A stretch of 64,000 nt of DNA from Onchocerca lupi (taxonomy: Eukaryota > Nematoda > Chromadorea > Rhabditida > Onchocercidae): NCBI GenBank assembly GCA_028564675.1, contig JAOVVO010000215.1, positions 1 to 64,000 of the forward strand, in the 5' to 3' direction. Both the position numbers and the translations under genes were made by a program. Shown here piece by piece: positions 36,503 to 47,989 of the stretch. Below the pieces are notes generated by a model, which saw nothing but the letters and a program-made list of their open reading frames with translations, ran no database searches and had not been told where the DNA came from. Position 1 is the stretch's first letter. Each line of letters opens with the position of its first letter.

Positions 36503-39500
36503 TCATAAAAAACGGCTAGCAGTAGAAATCATGGACACATCCTCAACAACACTTTTATTGACTGTGGGTGACATGGTTGCCTTTGGTTCGAGAATGACAC
36601 TTTCAGTAAGCATCTTCTCCTGAGGAAGATAACTGTTTCGGGTTATTATCCCAAACCGATTATCGACAACCTAAAATTATTTTAATGAAATCCGAAATTG
36701 GAGATAAAAATCTGAAATCTCTCCGATTTTTATCTAAATCTAGTCCTTTTTTCATTTCTTGTCCTGGAATGAAATACTGACTCTTAACTCTCTAAACTGC
36801 TTTTAATTTAAAAAAAAAAAAAAAAAAGAAAATATTTGAAATACCGAAATCAAAGTTACTCTCAGTCCTAATTCGAATGCATCACGATCAAAAAAGCCAT
36901 AACAAGCATCTTCGGAAGCGGTGGATTTACACTGCTCTTCGTTTATGAATTTGCATTTCGTAAAAGTATGTCCATTAAAAGTAAAATTCGCACACTTCTC
37001 ATTTTCAAACCTAAAAATTTTCAGTTTCTATAAATATTTGCTGCGATTAATTCAAGACTAAGAAAAATTGAAGCGGAGATAAATAAAACCAAAAATTTAC
37101 AGAATACTTCATCATCCTCTATCTTTTTTTTTCCATCAAAGTTCTATTACCTTTTGAGTCGGCGTCTCTGTGCTTCCTCACCCCATAACAGCTGAACATA
37201 ATATTGCGTATTTCCTGCTACTGAGGGTATTGAAAACGAAGAGATAGGAAATGAGTGATTTGAATTATCAATACTTTTCTCGTCACCGAGAGAAAGAACT
37301 TCAATACTGAATTTCTATAATATTTAACAAATCTTTCTGAGTAATAAATTGATAAAAGCTGAAAGAATATCTATTAACAATTAAAATTGTACTAAGATTA
37401 CGGGAAATCAAAATCAAAACAAAAAACTGAAAGTAATTACTCTTACATATTGCGATCAGAAAGGGAAATTCCAAGAAAAGAAAATTCGAAAAATTTACTT
37501 GTTTGCTTCGATGCAAGATGGAAACACAGTCAGATGGTGCAATAATGCATCGATCGATAGCTTTTTTTGTCTCTTTATTCATTACAACAACGCGCACAAA
37601 TGCATCTCTGGAAATAAAAAATAAAAATAAAAGAAATATAATATTTCAGTGATTGATCTCGAGTTGACATCTAGAGTTTGAATAATAAAAACTCTCGATA
37701 TTTTAATAGCAAAAGAGAATACGTTTAGAAGTCAATATTTTGATCAAAATATGAGGTATCAGATGCAAAAGAAACAAGGATCAATACATAATTGAAAACA
37801 ATTCAAAATGAAATCAAGAATGTTAACCTACCAACTGAATTGTGAAAACAATAAGGATTGCGAACTCACCGTCAAAATATTGAACGATGGAAAAGTAAAG
37901 TAAGGTTCAATTGGGATAAAAAAGGTGACACTGTCACAGAAAAAAAAAAGGTTACAAATAAATTACCTTAGACCCTTATTCTCAACATCGAAATTGATAT
38001 TTGTAATTCCTTGAGTTGTCAGAACAAATGAGCCATCACGCAGCATAGTCAATCCAGATTGCATTAGAACGCGTAAAGCAGCAACTCCACCACTCCCGAG
38101 CAAAGGAATCTGAATTTGGAATAAATCTAAGTAACTATTAAAACGGAGATTTTGATATCATAATGGAAGAGATGCAAAAATATTAACACAATGTAATCAA
38201 GAATAAGCGCTCACGGAATAATTAATGTGCTCTGCGTTAAGAACTCTAATATCCAGATAATTTTGAAAAAAAGCTCCAGATGGAGGTTGAAAAATGATAT
38301 GAACCAAATGGCTTTCTTCAGGCTTCAACACAACAATGCCCTGCTCCAGCAACTAGAAAAATATATTTCAATTCCATTTATTATATATTGAAAACTATTC
38401 ATGAAAATTCTTGGACTGTTTATTTGATTGAAGAATATGTTAGTTCCTTCAATATAATCATCATTAAATTGTAAATAATAAGCAGTGATCATTTAGAGTT
38501 TATAACTGAAAGTAATAAATGCATACTTCATATCCTTTACTCACGCTATGCAACTGCAACCTAAGATTCAGCGATTTTGTGCTGATATTTCGCAATCTAA
38601 CTGTTCTATTTACACGACATCTGACCCCGACAAATCCAAAATAAACAAAATTGGGATTGCAGGACAGAAATTTGCCTTGATTTTCCGCATCGGTTTGCGA
38701 AAGCGAGCTACAATAAATCCTTCGTAAATATAACCGAAACTGGCGCTCCACTTAATTATATCAAATTTTAGCAATACTTTAGAAAGAATTACAGCGCCAT
38801 AATTACTAATACAATTTCATTCTTCGTGCTTTGAACATTTCATTTCTTAATAAAAAAAATTAAAACTAGCCTAAAATTCCAAAAACTAAAGTCACTTCTA
38901 GGTATTCCATCTATGCATATTTTTTTTTTTTTTTTTTATAAAAGCTATTTGATCGTGGAGACGCAAATTAAGAGATCGAATTGATATATGAAAAAAATAG
39001 CTATATTACTATTGCGTGATGCTTACCGATTATAGCGTGCTTTCGAATTTTCACTTTCCCATTTCGGCTTTAAGATTGGAGGCAAATTTCTTTGGGTACT
39101 ATTACTTTCTTGCAATAAATTCAATTTCTGTACAGTTTTCAGCTTCTTCGTTTTATTGGTTACGCCTGAATGGTCATGTCTGGTGATTACTGAAAAGATT
39201 AGATCTTATATTTTTTCTATCTTAATTATGAAATTATACATATTCATAAATTAGAACCGAAATTTCATCAAAATCTATGAATATTGGTAGAAAAGGATAA
39301 AAATATGATGACTCAGAGATAATTTTTTCATAATTGAATGGAAAAGGAGTTAGTATCAACCAGCCTTTTTGTATTTGATCATTTGCATTAGAATCTTTAT
39401 TCTCATTGCCCAGTGCATCAGTTGAGTTTTCGCATCTTCTTAAACAACGTTTCATTTGATCTAAAACAAATAATAGCTACATCCACATTTACCACTTCAA

Positions 39501-42500
39501 TATTTCGATTTATAACATAAATAAATTTGAGAGAATCATTCAGAAATTAAAAGAAAGTAAAGATGTCACATAAAACCTAGAACCTCACAACATCAAATTT
39601 GTAAATAAACCATTTATTCCAGGTTGTTCTCCTGCAACTATTTCAGGAAACTTTAGCTTGAAACGAGATGTTTTAGCTCGCAGTAGTGCTTGAACGAGTC
39701 TCTCATCATTGTCAAAATTTTCATTCTGTAAAGAACATTTTATAATATGCTTTCTATTAACATTATCATTTTAGGTCGAATTAAAGAAATCATCATTTGA
39801 ACAGCAACCTCAAGAATTCTATGGATGGCAGAACTAGTCAACGATTCTTCCATGACTTTAGATATTCTGCGGCCCATTACGAAAGAATCACTGAACTTTG
39901 AATTCATTCCACGAACTGATTTGGGCGAAGTTTCCGGATGAATTGATGAAATGCAATTTATACTCAAGTCCCGCAGAGAAGTATCTGTTGCTGAAACACA
40001 TAAACTGTTAAAATGATCTTGAAGAATGTTTCTTTCGATATCATAAATATTTCTACTCCTAACAAATCTAAAGAATTAGAGTAAAAAGAATTATCTTTTA
40101 TTCCAACCTACTCCAAAAAAAGCCGAAATTCTAAGCATGTCTTGAAAACAGGAAAAAAGATCAGATCGAAGCCACTAACTCTCATTTCTGGTAATCTACA
40201 AAATTTCATTATTACTCAAACTTCTTAAATTAATCCTTAAAATTTCAATAATCTTTAAAATAATGAATAAAAAATGTCATGTAATATTTACATTTAGGTG
40301 TAGACATTTTAGGTCCACTAGAATTTTGCTCTGATTCATTTCCTTTCTTCATGTGCCGCATGTACGAGGAAGTATCCGGTGGTGTATTTTCAATGTCCCG
40401 GCTTGCTTCCTTTCGAGTTGTAATTTTCGACGATATGGCGGGTATTAAATGAGAATTTGTCACGTCTTTGAATAAAAGTAGAATTTGTTAGTTTTACGAG
40501 TGAAAAGCATCTTTTTTTTGCAAAGCATAGTGAACAATTTTTCCTTATATTATTGACTCATTCGCAGTTATCCCAACTTACCCCGAAAAGAGCTGAAATT
40601 GTAGATATTCTAGGAAATAGAAAAACAGATCAGATCAAAGCCTCTAACTCTCATTTCTGGTAGTCTATGGAATTTCACTAATCCTTGAATTCTACAATGA
40701 ATGAAAAATGCCATGCAATATTTAATAAACACTATTTAAGAACATTAATTCAATTTGGAGGGCGAGAATCACATTTACTTTTCAACCATGCGATGTATAT
40801 TTTCGGTACCCGTGGATAAGATTTTGTTAAATGCCTAAAGTAGCCAACATAAGTTGGATAAAAGTTAAATTGTTATTGTATCTTCAACTTCTACATTGTT
40901 ATGGCTACAAACTCGAAATTTACATCAAAACTTCCATAAACTCTAAAGAAAAAACTGCAATAATGATTAGAATTTTATAAACTTCTATTCATAAAAGATG
41001 ACATACTAAAAGCAGCAAGTTCATCGACATAGATTTTTGGTGTCGGGGGAGGCGAACGATGGATGGGTGGCTCCCAACTATTCTCTTTCTCCAAACACAG
41101 TTCATTGAAACGGAAGTCATCTTGTGTTAATTGCTTGTGTTCATAAAATGATTCCTGATCACGCTGTAACTTCTCAATGCCTAAAAAAAAGCTGTAACTT
41201 CTCAGTGTCTCAAATTTAACTTATTTCATTAAAGCAAATCACTGAAATGGAAAACTGATAAAAGCACGATAAATTTGAGGAAGTATGAGTTTCATTATTA
41301 AATACAAGTAGTAAAAAATATTTTAACGAGTTTTGTAAATAAGAATATAGATAAGTATACAATGAATCTGCCTCATGACGACAAAATGCCCACTTGATTG
41401 AATCCTCAAATATAACTTGATCGTTTTTTTTTCCGCAGAAGTTAGAGATGGAAGAAACTATTTGGAAATTTTACATAATTCTGAACCTGATCATGACAAA
41501 TAAAAAATTATAAATAATTTGAGAAATGTTTTCTAACAATGTCTCTAAAACGAATATCCCATTCCCAGAGAAAATGAATACGTTTATTATGCATATAGAT
41601 TTGTAACAAGATAATAATGCTTGCCTTGTCCACCTCTGAACAATGGACTTCCCTCTATAATATCCACATTTTCACCACTCAGTTCCCTTCTTAAGCCACG
41701 TCCAAACACTGAATCAACATATGTATTCTCTCGTGCACCAATTTCATTTCCTTTAATACATTAACAATAAAAAGATGTTATCTTTATATAAAAAAGTATA
41801 AAATAAAATGACTTCGTACAGTTATGAAATTATTTCCCAAAAAATTTGCAGGAGAAATGTTATGATTAGCAACATAATTTTCCGAAGAACCTTCGAAGAT
41901 AGTAACTGTCAAAAAATAATCACAACCTTCGGTGCCAATATTTGATTCTTCTGTAATGGTCGAGAGTCTCGGTGGTAAGTGACTTGTAATTGCTGCTTCA
42001 TTCAGTTTTTGATGCTCCTCGACTGTAATAAAAGAAATGTTATAACTTGTAATATAATTTTTTGGAGAATGTTCAAAAACAATCATAACCTCCTGTGTCA
42101 ATATTTGATTCCTCTGCAACGGTCGAGTGTCTCGGTGGTAAGTGATTTGTAATTGTTGCTTCGTTCAATTTTTGATGCTCCTCGACTGCAAGATCTGAAA
42201 ATAAATTATTAAGCAAGATTTGTTCTGCACACAGATATCAGGTAGTACCAGAAACTTTGAAGCCCTCATTTATGGATATATTTTTAAAAAAGGGGCAATG
42301 TTGCTTTTTTTTTTTTTTTCAGAATAGAACTATTAAAGATCATAACTTCAGATTATTATACCATAGTATTTTAATCCTAAATAAAATATTAAGATAGTGA
42401 AACAATATATTTCAGTAATAAATTGAATTATGAAGTCATGTTACCAATCTATATCAAATTAAATAGCTTGGAAAATCAAGTATACGACTAACCATCAATG

Positions 42501-42607
42501 TAGAGACTATCTTCGTAGTTGGATAATTGATCCGAGTCGTCATCGAAAAGATCTTCCTGTATCTCACCGAAACGATTTCCCTCTATCTCCCACGAGGAAG
42601 AACTCAT
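36503..42607 (-). CDS. spd-2: SPD-2 / CEP192-like centrosome protein with ASH domain, 17 exons
   Basis: In the family, SPD-2 recruits pericentriolar material and is needed for centriole duplication. Joined exons give 801 residues (C. elegans SPD-2 is of similar size). The N-terminal half is acidic and low-complexity. An ASPM/SPD-2/Hydin-type domain lies at about 460-570: VYFGFVGVRCRVNRTVRLRN, then LLEQGIVVLKPEESHLV and IPLLGSGGVAALRV. Exons 5'-3': 42607-42493, 42194-42090, 42022-41927, 41750-41634 (or to 41625), 41180-41007, 40465-40292, 39990-39809, 39725-39611, 39460-39365, 39189-39027, 38707-38527, 38352-38215, 38109-37967, 37607-37499, 37314-37151, 37010-36845, 36670-36503. Exons 2 and 3 are tandem duplicates. 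The exon 9 donor is uncertain: only a GC donor keeps frame. Assignment rests on the ASH domain, length and layout, so another ASH protein is possible. Confidence 0.72.
40105..40730. repeat. Diverged direct duplication around exon 6 of the SPD-2-like gene
   Basis: The block 40105-40290 (next to the exon 6 donor) recurs at about 40568-40730. Shared strings include AGATCAGATC, CTAACTCTCATTTCTGGTA and a closing ATGCCATGCAATATTTA versus ATGTCATGTAATATTTA. The offset is about 470 bp. In the right-hand copy the place that corresponds to exon 6 is not open and barely recognisable, so it looks like a decayed duplicate. Confidence 0.65.
41927..42194 (-). repeat. Tandem duplication of an exon in the SPD-2-like gene (exons 2 and 3)
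   Basis: Exon 2 (42194-42090) reads VEEHQKLNEATITNHLPPR and exon 3 (42022-41927) reads VEEHQKLNEAAITSHLPPR; each continues ST..EESNI.T. Both end in phase 1, and exon 3 also starts in phase 1, so the extra copy is frame-neutral. The flanking introns also share sequence (AGAAATGTTAT and ATAATTTT segments), showing the duplicated unit included intron. Confidence 0.85.
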
Positions 42608-43463
42608 AATTTACAGAAATCCACCCGATTAACCGTGCTACTAGCAACAATGTAAATAAATGGATTGGTAACAAACAAAACAAAAAGCCATATAAATATG
42701 TCTATTAATACGACTTCTTGCAGAACGAGAAATTTTGAATTTAAATTTATGCAACGATATATGCAAATGTTTAGATCGTGAGATGCTGAAAATGAGGAAA
42801 CTTTTTAACAAAACATGGAGGGTTGTGATATATGTTTATCGTCCAATAATTCTCACTGTTGGGCAGAGATTGTCACAAAGTGAACTAAATTTTTGTTCAA
42901 ATAATTTGACTTTCGAATGTCGCGAAAGTTTTTAAATTATGTGTTGCAATAAAGACGAATCCTGTTTAAAAAAAGTTTTTACTGATTGATGGAATAATGA
43001 TTCTTCGTTACAAACAATTATTAGAGAACATCCAAGCAAATTGGTCACTAGGTTATTTTTCCCTTTGTCGCTCATAGAGAATACCTGCTCTTTGATTGTC
43101 GATTTGTTGTGTGTGTCGCTTCGAATTCTCGCTGCTGCTTCAAATAGAATTCTCTTCGCTCCAAAATTCGAACTTTCTAAATTCTTTCGGGGCCACTTCT
43201 TCTTTCCTGATCACCAACGTATTGTCTCATGATTGGTCGACCTCACTTTTTTTATCCGTTATTCGGAGCATTTTGGCGTTAAATATTTTATTGGTTTGTT
43301 GGTCCTCTTAAAACTATCTTCGCTTCTTTTGATCTTCAAACTCCTTGTTTAAAATAATTACATCTTTCGGATTTTTCCGACACTCGAAGATTTCGTGTGT
43401 ATGATAAATGAATAAATATATTTGTTGGGTCAACTTAAATCGAACAAAATTATTACCGCAGGT
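42608..43463. other. Divergent intergenic region, 5' of the SPD-2-like gene
   Basis: Upstream of the SPD-2-like ATG no acceptor lies within about 30 nt, unlike the other genes here. Short plus-strand frames at 42735-42935 and 43041-43311 have no homology or splice pairing that I can support. Confidence 0.5.
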
Positions 43464-43730
43464 ATTCGTAATAGAGTAAATCGTACACAAACCATCTCAG
43501 TACCAATGACATCAAGAAATATCAGAGCATTTCTGATTGAATTTATCGAAGCGCTTGATAAAATGAGCATGAAAAGAATTTGTGAATATTTAAACCGATT
43601 TGATATCTCTCACTCCCGACCGTTTCCCAATTTAAATCAGTTGTGTAGAATCTATTTAACGGATACTGTTTGCAAGCCTACACGTTCACAATGCGTAGAC
43701 AGACTCAATGTTGTCCATCATCATCCATAG
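43464..43730 (+). CDS. Candidate ORF or terminal exon of unknown function
   Basis: After an acceptor-like ATTACCGCAG (AG at 43460-43461) the frame is open for 88 codons to TAG at 43728-43730. From ATG 43506 it would be 74 residues. It reads like protein, with balanced charge and four cysteines: SRNIRAFLIEFIEALDKM, then KRICEYLNRFD, LNQLCRIYLTDTVC and RSQCVDRLNVVHHHP. It stops seven bases before the 3' end of the convergent U6 gene. I recognise no family and no upstream exon. Confidence 0.3.
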   Translation: MRNRVNRTQTISVPMTSRNIRAFLIEFIEALDKMSMKRICEYLNRFDISHSRPFPNLNQLCRIYLTDTVCKPTRSQCVDRLNVVHHHP

Positions 43731-43736
43731 AAAATG

Positions 43737-43842
43737 AAAAAAATTTGGAACGCTTCACGAATTTGCGTGTCATCCTTGCGCAGGGGCCATGCTAATCTTC
43801 TCTGTATTGTTCCAATTTTAGTATATGTTCATCGGAATGAAC
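43737..43842 (-). ncRNA. U6 spliceosomal snRNA
   Basis: The minus strand carries the canonical U6 sequence: a 5' stem-loop GTTCAT...ATGAAC, ACATATACTAAAATTGG, the ACAGAGA box, the AGC triad within GATTAGCATGGCCCCTGCGC, and AAATTCGTGAAGCGTTCC, closed by a T7 run that serves as the RNA polymerase III terminator. All functional boxes are intact, so it looks like a working gene, not a pseudogene. U6 pairs with U4 and then U2 and the 5' splice site in the spliceosome. Confidence 0.96.
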
Positions 43843-43862
43843 GCAGATTTCCACTTTACCAT

Positions 43863-43892
43863 TCTATATGTCCATTACTGATCGATTTGCAT
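43863..43892 (-). promoter_or_regulatory. U6 promoter elements: TATA-like box and octamer-like ATGCAAAT
   Basis: On the minus strand TATAGA lies about 21-26 nt upstream of the U6 start, where pol III snRNA genes carry a TATA box. ATGCAAAT lies at about -43 to -50. Placement fits a type 3 pol III promoter; the octamer-like match may instead be part of the proximal sequence element. Confidence 0.45.
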
Positions 43893-43920
43893 TCAATGAG
43901 AAGTGGGTTGGAAGAAAAAG

Positions 43921-44012
43921 ATAAAAAATAACACTAGCTGGAAAGAGCGCGCAGTTGACAAAAATCATAAAAAATAACACTAGCTGGAAAGAGCGCGCAG
44001 TTGACAAAGATC
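43921..44012. repeat. 46-bp tandem duplication upstream of U6
   Basis: Two adjacent 46-bp copies (43921-43966 and 43967-44012) differ at one base. Each contains AACACTAGCTGG and the GC-rich core GAGCGCGCAGTTGACAAA. They lie 79-170 nt upstream of the U6 start and about 500 nt before the mitochondrial PheRS gene. Confidence 0.9.
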
Positions 44013-44491
44013 TATCTCTTTCTGTTAAAAAACCACACTAATAATTGATAAATTTTTGTGGGAAGTGCTTCACGTACACGTAAATTATGGAATGTCTTGT
44101 GGAAGCTGCAGATTGTTTTACGGACAACTTGAAATGTTTGGTACGACGGCATGATACTTCACGTACTGCTTCGTACGATTGAGATTTGTCCGTGAGATTC
44201 CGGGTGTTGTTTGGTCTACAAAGTTTCATTGCATTTCGTTTCGTGAGTGTTTGGTTCGTTATTGGGAATTACTTCTGGTTAGCGAAAGATTGCGTGAAAC
44301 TTCACATTTAATCAGAGCAATTTATGGATTTTCTCATTTTGTTCCCATATCGATGTGTAAAATATGCCACCATTTTTCTTTGGAAACATTTCGATTAAGA
44401 GGCAGTAAATTGAATTTATGCAGTACTTTTTTTCCGAATGGTGTATAGTACTAATCTAATATTACGCTACTTCCGAAACTCCCGAAAGTTA
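44013..44491. other. Intergenic region 5' of the mitochondrial PheRS gene
   Basis: Probably the promoter region of the plus-strand gene block. The open frame on plus at 44179-44448 has no acceptor/donor context and no recognised similarity. Nothing else supported. Confidence 0.5.
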
Positions 44492-44513
44492 ATTTCAGGT
44501 ATTTATATAACAA
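44492..44513 (+). promoter_or_regulatory. Probable SL trans-splice acceptor of the mitochondrial PheRS gene
   Basis: AATTTCAG (AG at 44497-44498) is followed by a 15-nt leader and ATG at 44514. The first exon upstream has no other in-frame start, which supports this ATG. Confidence 0.6.
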
Positions 44514-47121
44514 ATGCGCTTGAAATCGGTGTATCTATTGCACTTGAGCAAAAGGAATTTCACATTTTCTTTGACAACAAGAACAAGCAAACTACAATCT
44601 GCATCACCGCAAATTTTTGAACTTGATGGTAAGGCTCACTTCTTAAAAACTTCTAAATTTTTCGATAACTTCGTGAACTTTTGAACCTTACAATTAAAAG
44701 TCTACTTATTAGAGGTCAATTATATATATGAATCTTATTTATAGTCCAATTTCTATAAAAGTGAGAATTGAAATACTGAGGCATGTATCGTTTATCTGAG
44801 GGAAGAAAGATTGATGTATTGCGATAGTCTTTCTAGGAATATCGTTATCGCCCGATGAAAAATGGAATTTATCTCCAGCTGTATTGCGAACATTGCAGAG
44901 ACGTTTGCTTTTCGAAGTTGATAATCCACTTTATTTGCTCAAGCAACGCATCGTCGATTTCATTTATGGAAAATTTCAATTGAAAGGTGAAGTTGATGAA
45001 TTAGGGTCAGTAATTGTTTGGAGATTTTCGATATCGTTGAAAAAGTGAGTAGTGCACTTTTATCGCAATGATAAACATAGATAAATTCATATTTTTTTTT
45101 AAACCGACAAGCACTCTGCATATTAATAATAGATCAGACAATTACCAGAATTAATCATTAGCTGATTTTTATCTCATGACAAAATTTTAGGTGGAATGTC
45201 GCCACAGTTTGCAGTAATTGATAATCAATCACGAGTAGTTTCTGTATTCGATAATTTTGATTCTTTGCTTGTGCCCGCAAATCATGTCAGTCGGAGTGTT
45301 CAAAATACTTACTACATCAACAAAGATTATTGCTTAAGAGCACATACATCCGCACACCAACATTCTCTGATTAGTCAAGGTTCGTTTTAAAGTTTTTTTT
45401 TTTTTGGTTAAGTAAGCATGCTCCTTTTAAATTCTTATCAAAAAATAAGGATTTCGAAGTCTGATTTATTTTAATCTTTCCTTCACTAAAATTTTTCTTT
45501 TCTTTTACTTTAACTGTAATTTTATTTTTCAGAAATTCATCTATTCGTTAAAACTTAAATGCAGATTAATCATTTCCAGATTTCAGGTCTGGATAACTTT
45601 CTGGTAATCGGTGATGTGTATCGGCGTGATTCAATCGATAGTCTCCACTTCCCATGTTTTCATCAAATAGAAGGTGTGCGCTTGTTTACCGCTGCTGAGC
45701 TGTTTAACGATTCGTTGAATCGATATCCGGTAAGATGTCATATGCTATTTCTTTCGAAACTACACTGCAGGATTTTTACTCAAATTTTACAATCAAAATT
45801 CTTATTTTCTTGCTGGTCAAGCGGTTTTTTATACTTGAAAAGATTGCTTCTTTCAAGTGTTGTTTTAGGGGAAATAGATATATCAGTGCACAAATTTCAG
45901 AAACCACTTTTTGCGAACGACAAAAGAACTGCAGAAAAGCAGGAACAACATACGAAGGATGTCGCAGAATGTTTAATCAAGGATTTAAAGGTTTCAGTGA
46001 TTAATTAAAACCACAAAGAAATTATTTATCACGGTCTCATTTCGTTACGGGATTTTCATTTCAGAAATTGTTGGAGATATATTATGTTTTCCTTATTTTC
46101 TTATGAGCATTTATTTATGATGATGCATTGAAGGCAACTTTGGAAACTCTCTGCAACCACATATTCGGCACTGATTATCATATGAGATGGGTTAGTGCAG
46201 ATTTCCCATTCACATATCCATCATTTGAACTTGAAATTTATTATGAAGATAAATGGATAGAAATCCTCGGCTGCGGTGTTATGGAACAGAATCTTTTGAA
46301 AATGGCTGGCATTGTGGATAAAGTCGGTTGGGCATTTGGCCTCGGACTTGAAAGACTTGCTATGGTAAGTCATGCTTGATCATTTATAAAATGCTATTTG
46401 TGAACAAAAATCATTTACTAATTTTAATGTATAGCATGCGATTTATTTCTAGAAAATGATTAAATATTTCATTGTTTTTAACTTTGCATTTATTCATTTC
46501 TTAATTTTTCGAATATTTTAAATTTTATTACATATAATTTGCCTGGATGGCAATTCTATTTTTTACAGGTTCTATACGGGATTTCGGATATCCGATTATT
46601 TTGGAGCCGTGACTCAGGGTTCTTGACACAGTTTTCTGGAAAATCTCCCAATGAAAATTTCAAATATGTGCCTATTAGTATTCATCCACAAGTACTTTAT
46701 GATTTGTCATTTTGGCTTCCGGAAGGTGTTGGCCCTAAAGAAATGGCTGCTGAAACTTGTGATTTAATACGTTCCATAGGTGATCAACTTATTGAGCAGG
46801 TCAGCTATATTAATGTACGTTTAATAATTATTCAGAAAAAACTCATGATCTGGTTGGTGACTTGTTCATTAGCTTTTATGTAACCATTCACAAATATATC
46901 TTCCTGCTCACATGAAATTTGATACATTCAAATGAAAGTTGTATTTGATTTAGGTCAAAATAACCGATACTTTCGTGCATCCAGAAACGAAAAAAACGAG
47001 TCAAACTTATCGTTTAGTATATCGAAGCCATGAAGAAGCTCTTACGAAAGAAGAGGTGAACCAAATTCATTTGAAAATCAGGCAAAAAATGGTTGAAAAT
47101 TATGGCGTTGTATTACGGTAA
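44514..47121 (+). CDS. fars-2: Phenylalanyl-tRNA synthetase, mitochondrial (monomeric class II), 8 exons
   Basis: Charges mitochondrial tRNA-Phe. Joined exons give 438 residues (human FARS2 is about 450). The first 34 residues (MRLKSVYLLHLSKRNF...) are basic, Ser/Thr-rich and lack acidic residues: a matrix-targeting peptide. Then LSPDEKWNLSP, the motif 2 region HTSAHQ (about 140-145) and GDVYRRD (about 160), FPFTYPSFELE, GCGVMEQ, the motif 3 region GWAFGLGLERLAM, and a C-terminal ferredoxin-fold anticodon-binding domain (SFWLPEG, FVHPETKKTSQTYR). Exons: 44514-44628, 44837-44986, 45191-45379, 45587-45729, 45901-45990, 46134-46364, 46569-46799, 46954-47121. All junctions are GT-AG and in phase. 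It is first in a same-strand series with the ValRS and ALG12 genes. Confidence 0.96.
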
Positions 47122-47961
47122 TGGCTTTATCTTTGTTCTCAAATTTTTTTGAGAAACATGTTCGCTGATGCCACTATACCTGCAAATAAAGTGTCAACTT
47201 TGGGATGCGATTAGTGATTTTAATATTCGAACTGTTTTGTTTTAGATTTTCAGTAATTCATTGGAATGATTCGGTCGATTTTTGAAATGAGTTAGCTGTG
47301 ACTTAAATTTTAGCATCAAAAATTAAAGACATTAGAAAATGCCTATTTAGCTGTGAATAGTACATACAAAAGGAATAGCTCAGCTCTTATATTTGTTTCT
47401 ATGATACTGCATTAGTTACACTGATATACATAATGATGTAATGATAGTTTTTGTTATTGCTTTTTCGTTTTTCTTACTATATTTTGCAAGTAATAATTAT
47501 TACTTCAAGTCAATAAAAATTTATGTCTCATTTGATTTCTTTCTGAACTGTTGTTAGACGCATCATATTTCCTTAAGAGTACTAAAACACGTCGTCGAAT
47601 CGTTGTTTGTCGTTGTAGCGGGATTGTCCCGTATTATTTGATCGGATAATGGAGGACTGTCATGAACGTGGACCAGTTTTTGATCACTGCAATTAATTTC
47701 TTCAGTTGGTATTCTCGGATTTGTTAAATTATCATTATTAAAAAATTCTGTAGATGAAAGATAGGTGTGTTCATAATTGACAACTTTTACTGTCGCGAAA
47801 GGCGAGGGCCAACTTTTGTGGTCCTAATTCCGAGGGCTGTCATGTAATTTTTCGTGTCTAAGTTCCAACATAGATTTTCTGATTTTTCACAATTTGAGTA
47901 ACTTAAACTCGATGATGATTATATATCTTCGTTTGTTTTCTTACCATCAATTATCAATCAT
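47122..47961. other. Intercistronic region, mitochondrial PheRS to ValRS
   Basis: An AATAAA at 47185-47190, 64 nt after the PheRS stop, is the likely poly(A) signal. A more GC-rich stretch at about 47560-47850 contains a short hairpin (CGGGA at 47619-47623, TCCCG at 47627-47631) and two related strings (GGACTGTCATG and GGGCTGTCATG). No open frame or known RNA is recognised there. Confidence 0.5.
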
Positions 47962-47989
47962 TTATTAGATAAAAATGAAATGGCGATGA
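47962..47989 (+). promoter_or_regulatory. Trans-splice acceptor and overlapping uORF at the ValRS start
   Basis: TTTATTAG (AG at 47967-47968) lies 11 nt before the ValRS ATG (47980). The first ATG after the acceptor (47975) starts a four-codon uORF ending TGA at 47987-47989, which overlaps the main start out of frame. Confidence 0.55.

Noticed and set aside
47619..47631. CGGGA/TCCCG hairpin between PheRS and ValRS genes as an RNA gene
   Set aside because: Only five base pairs, no conserved RNA family features visible.
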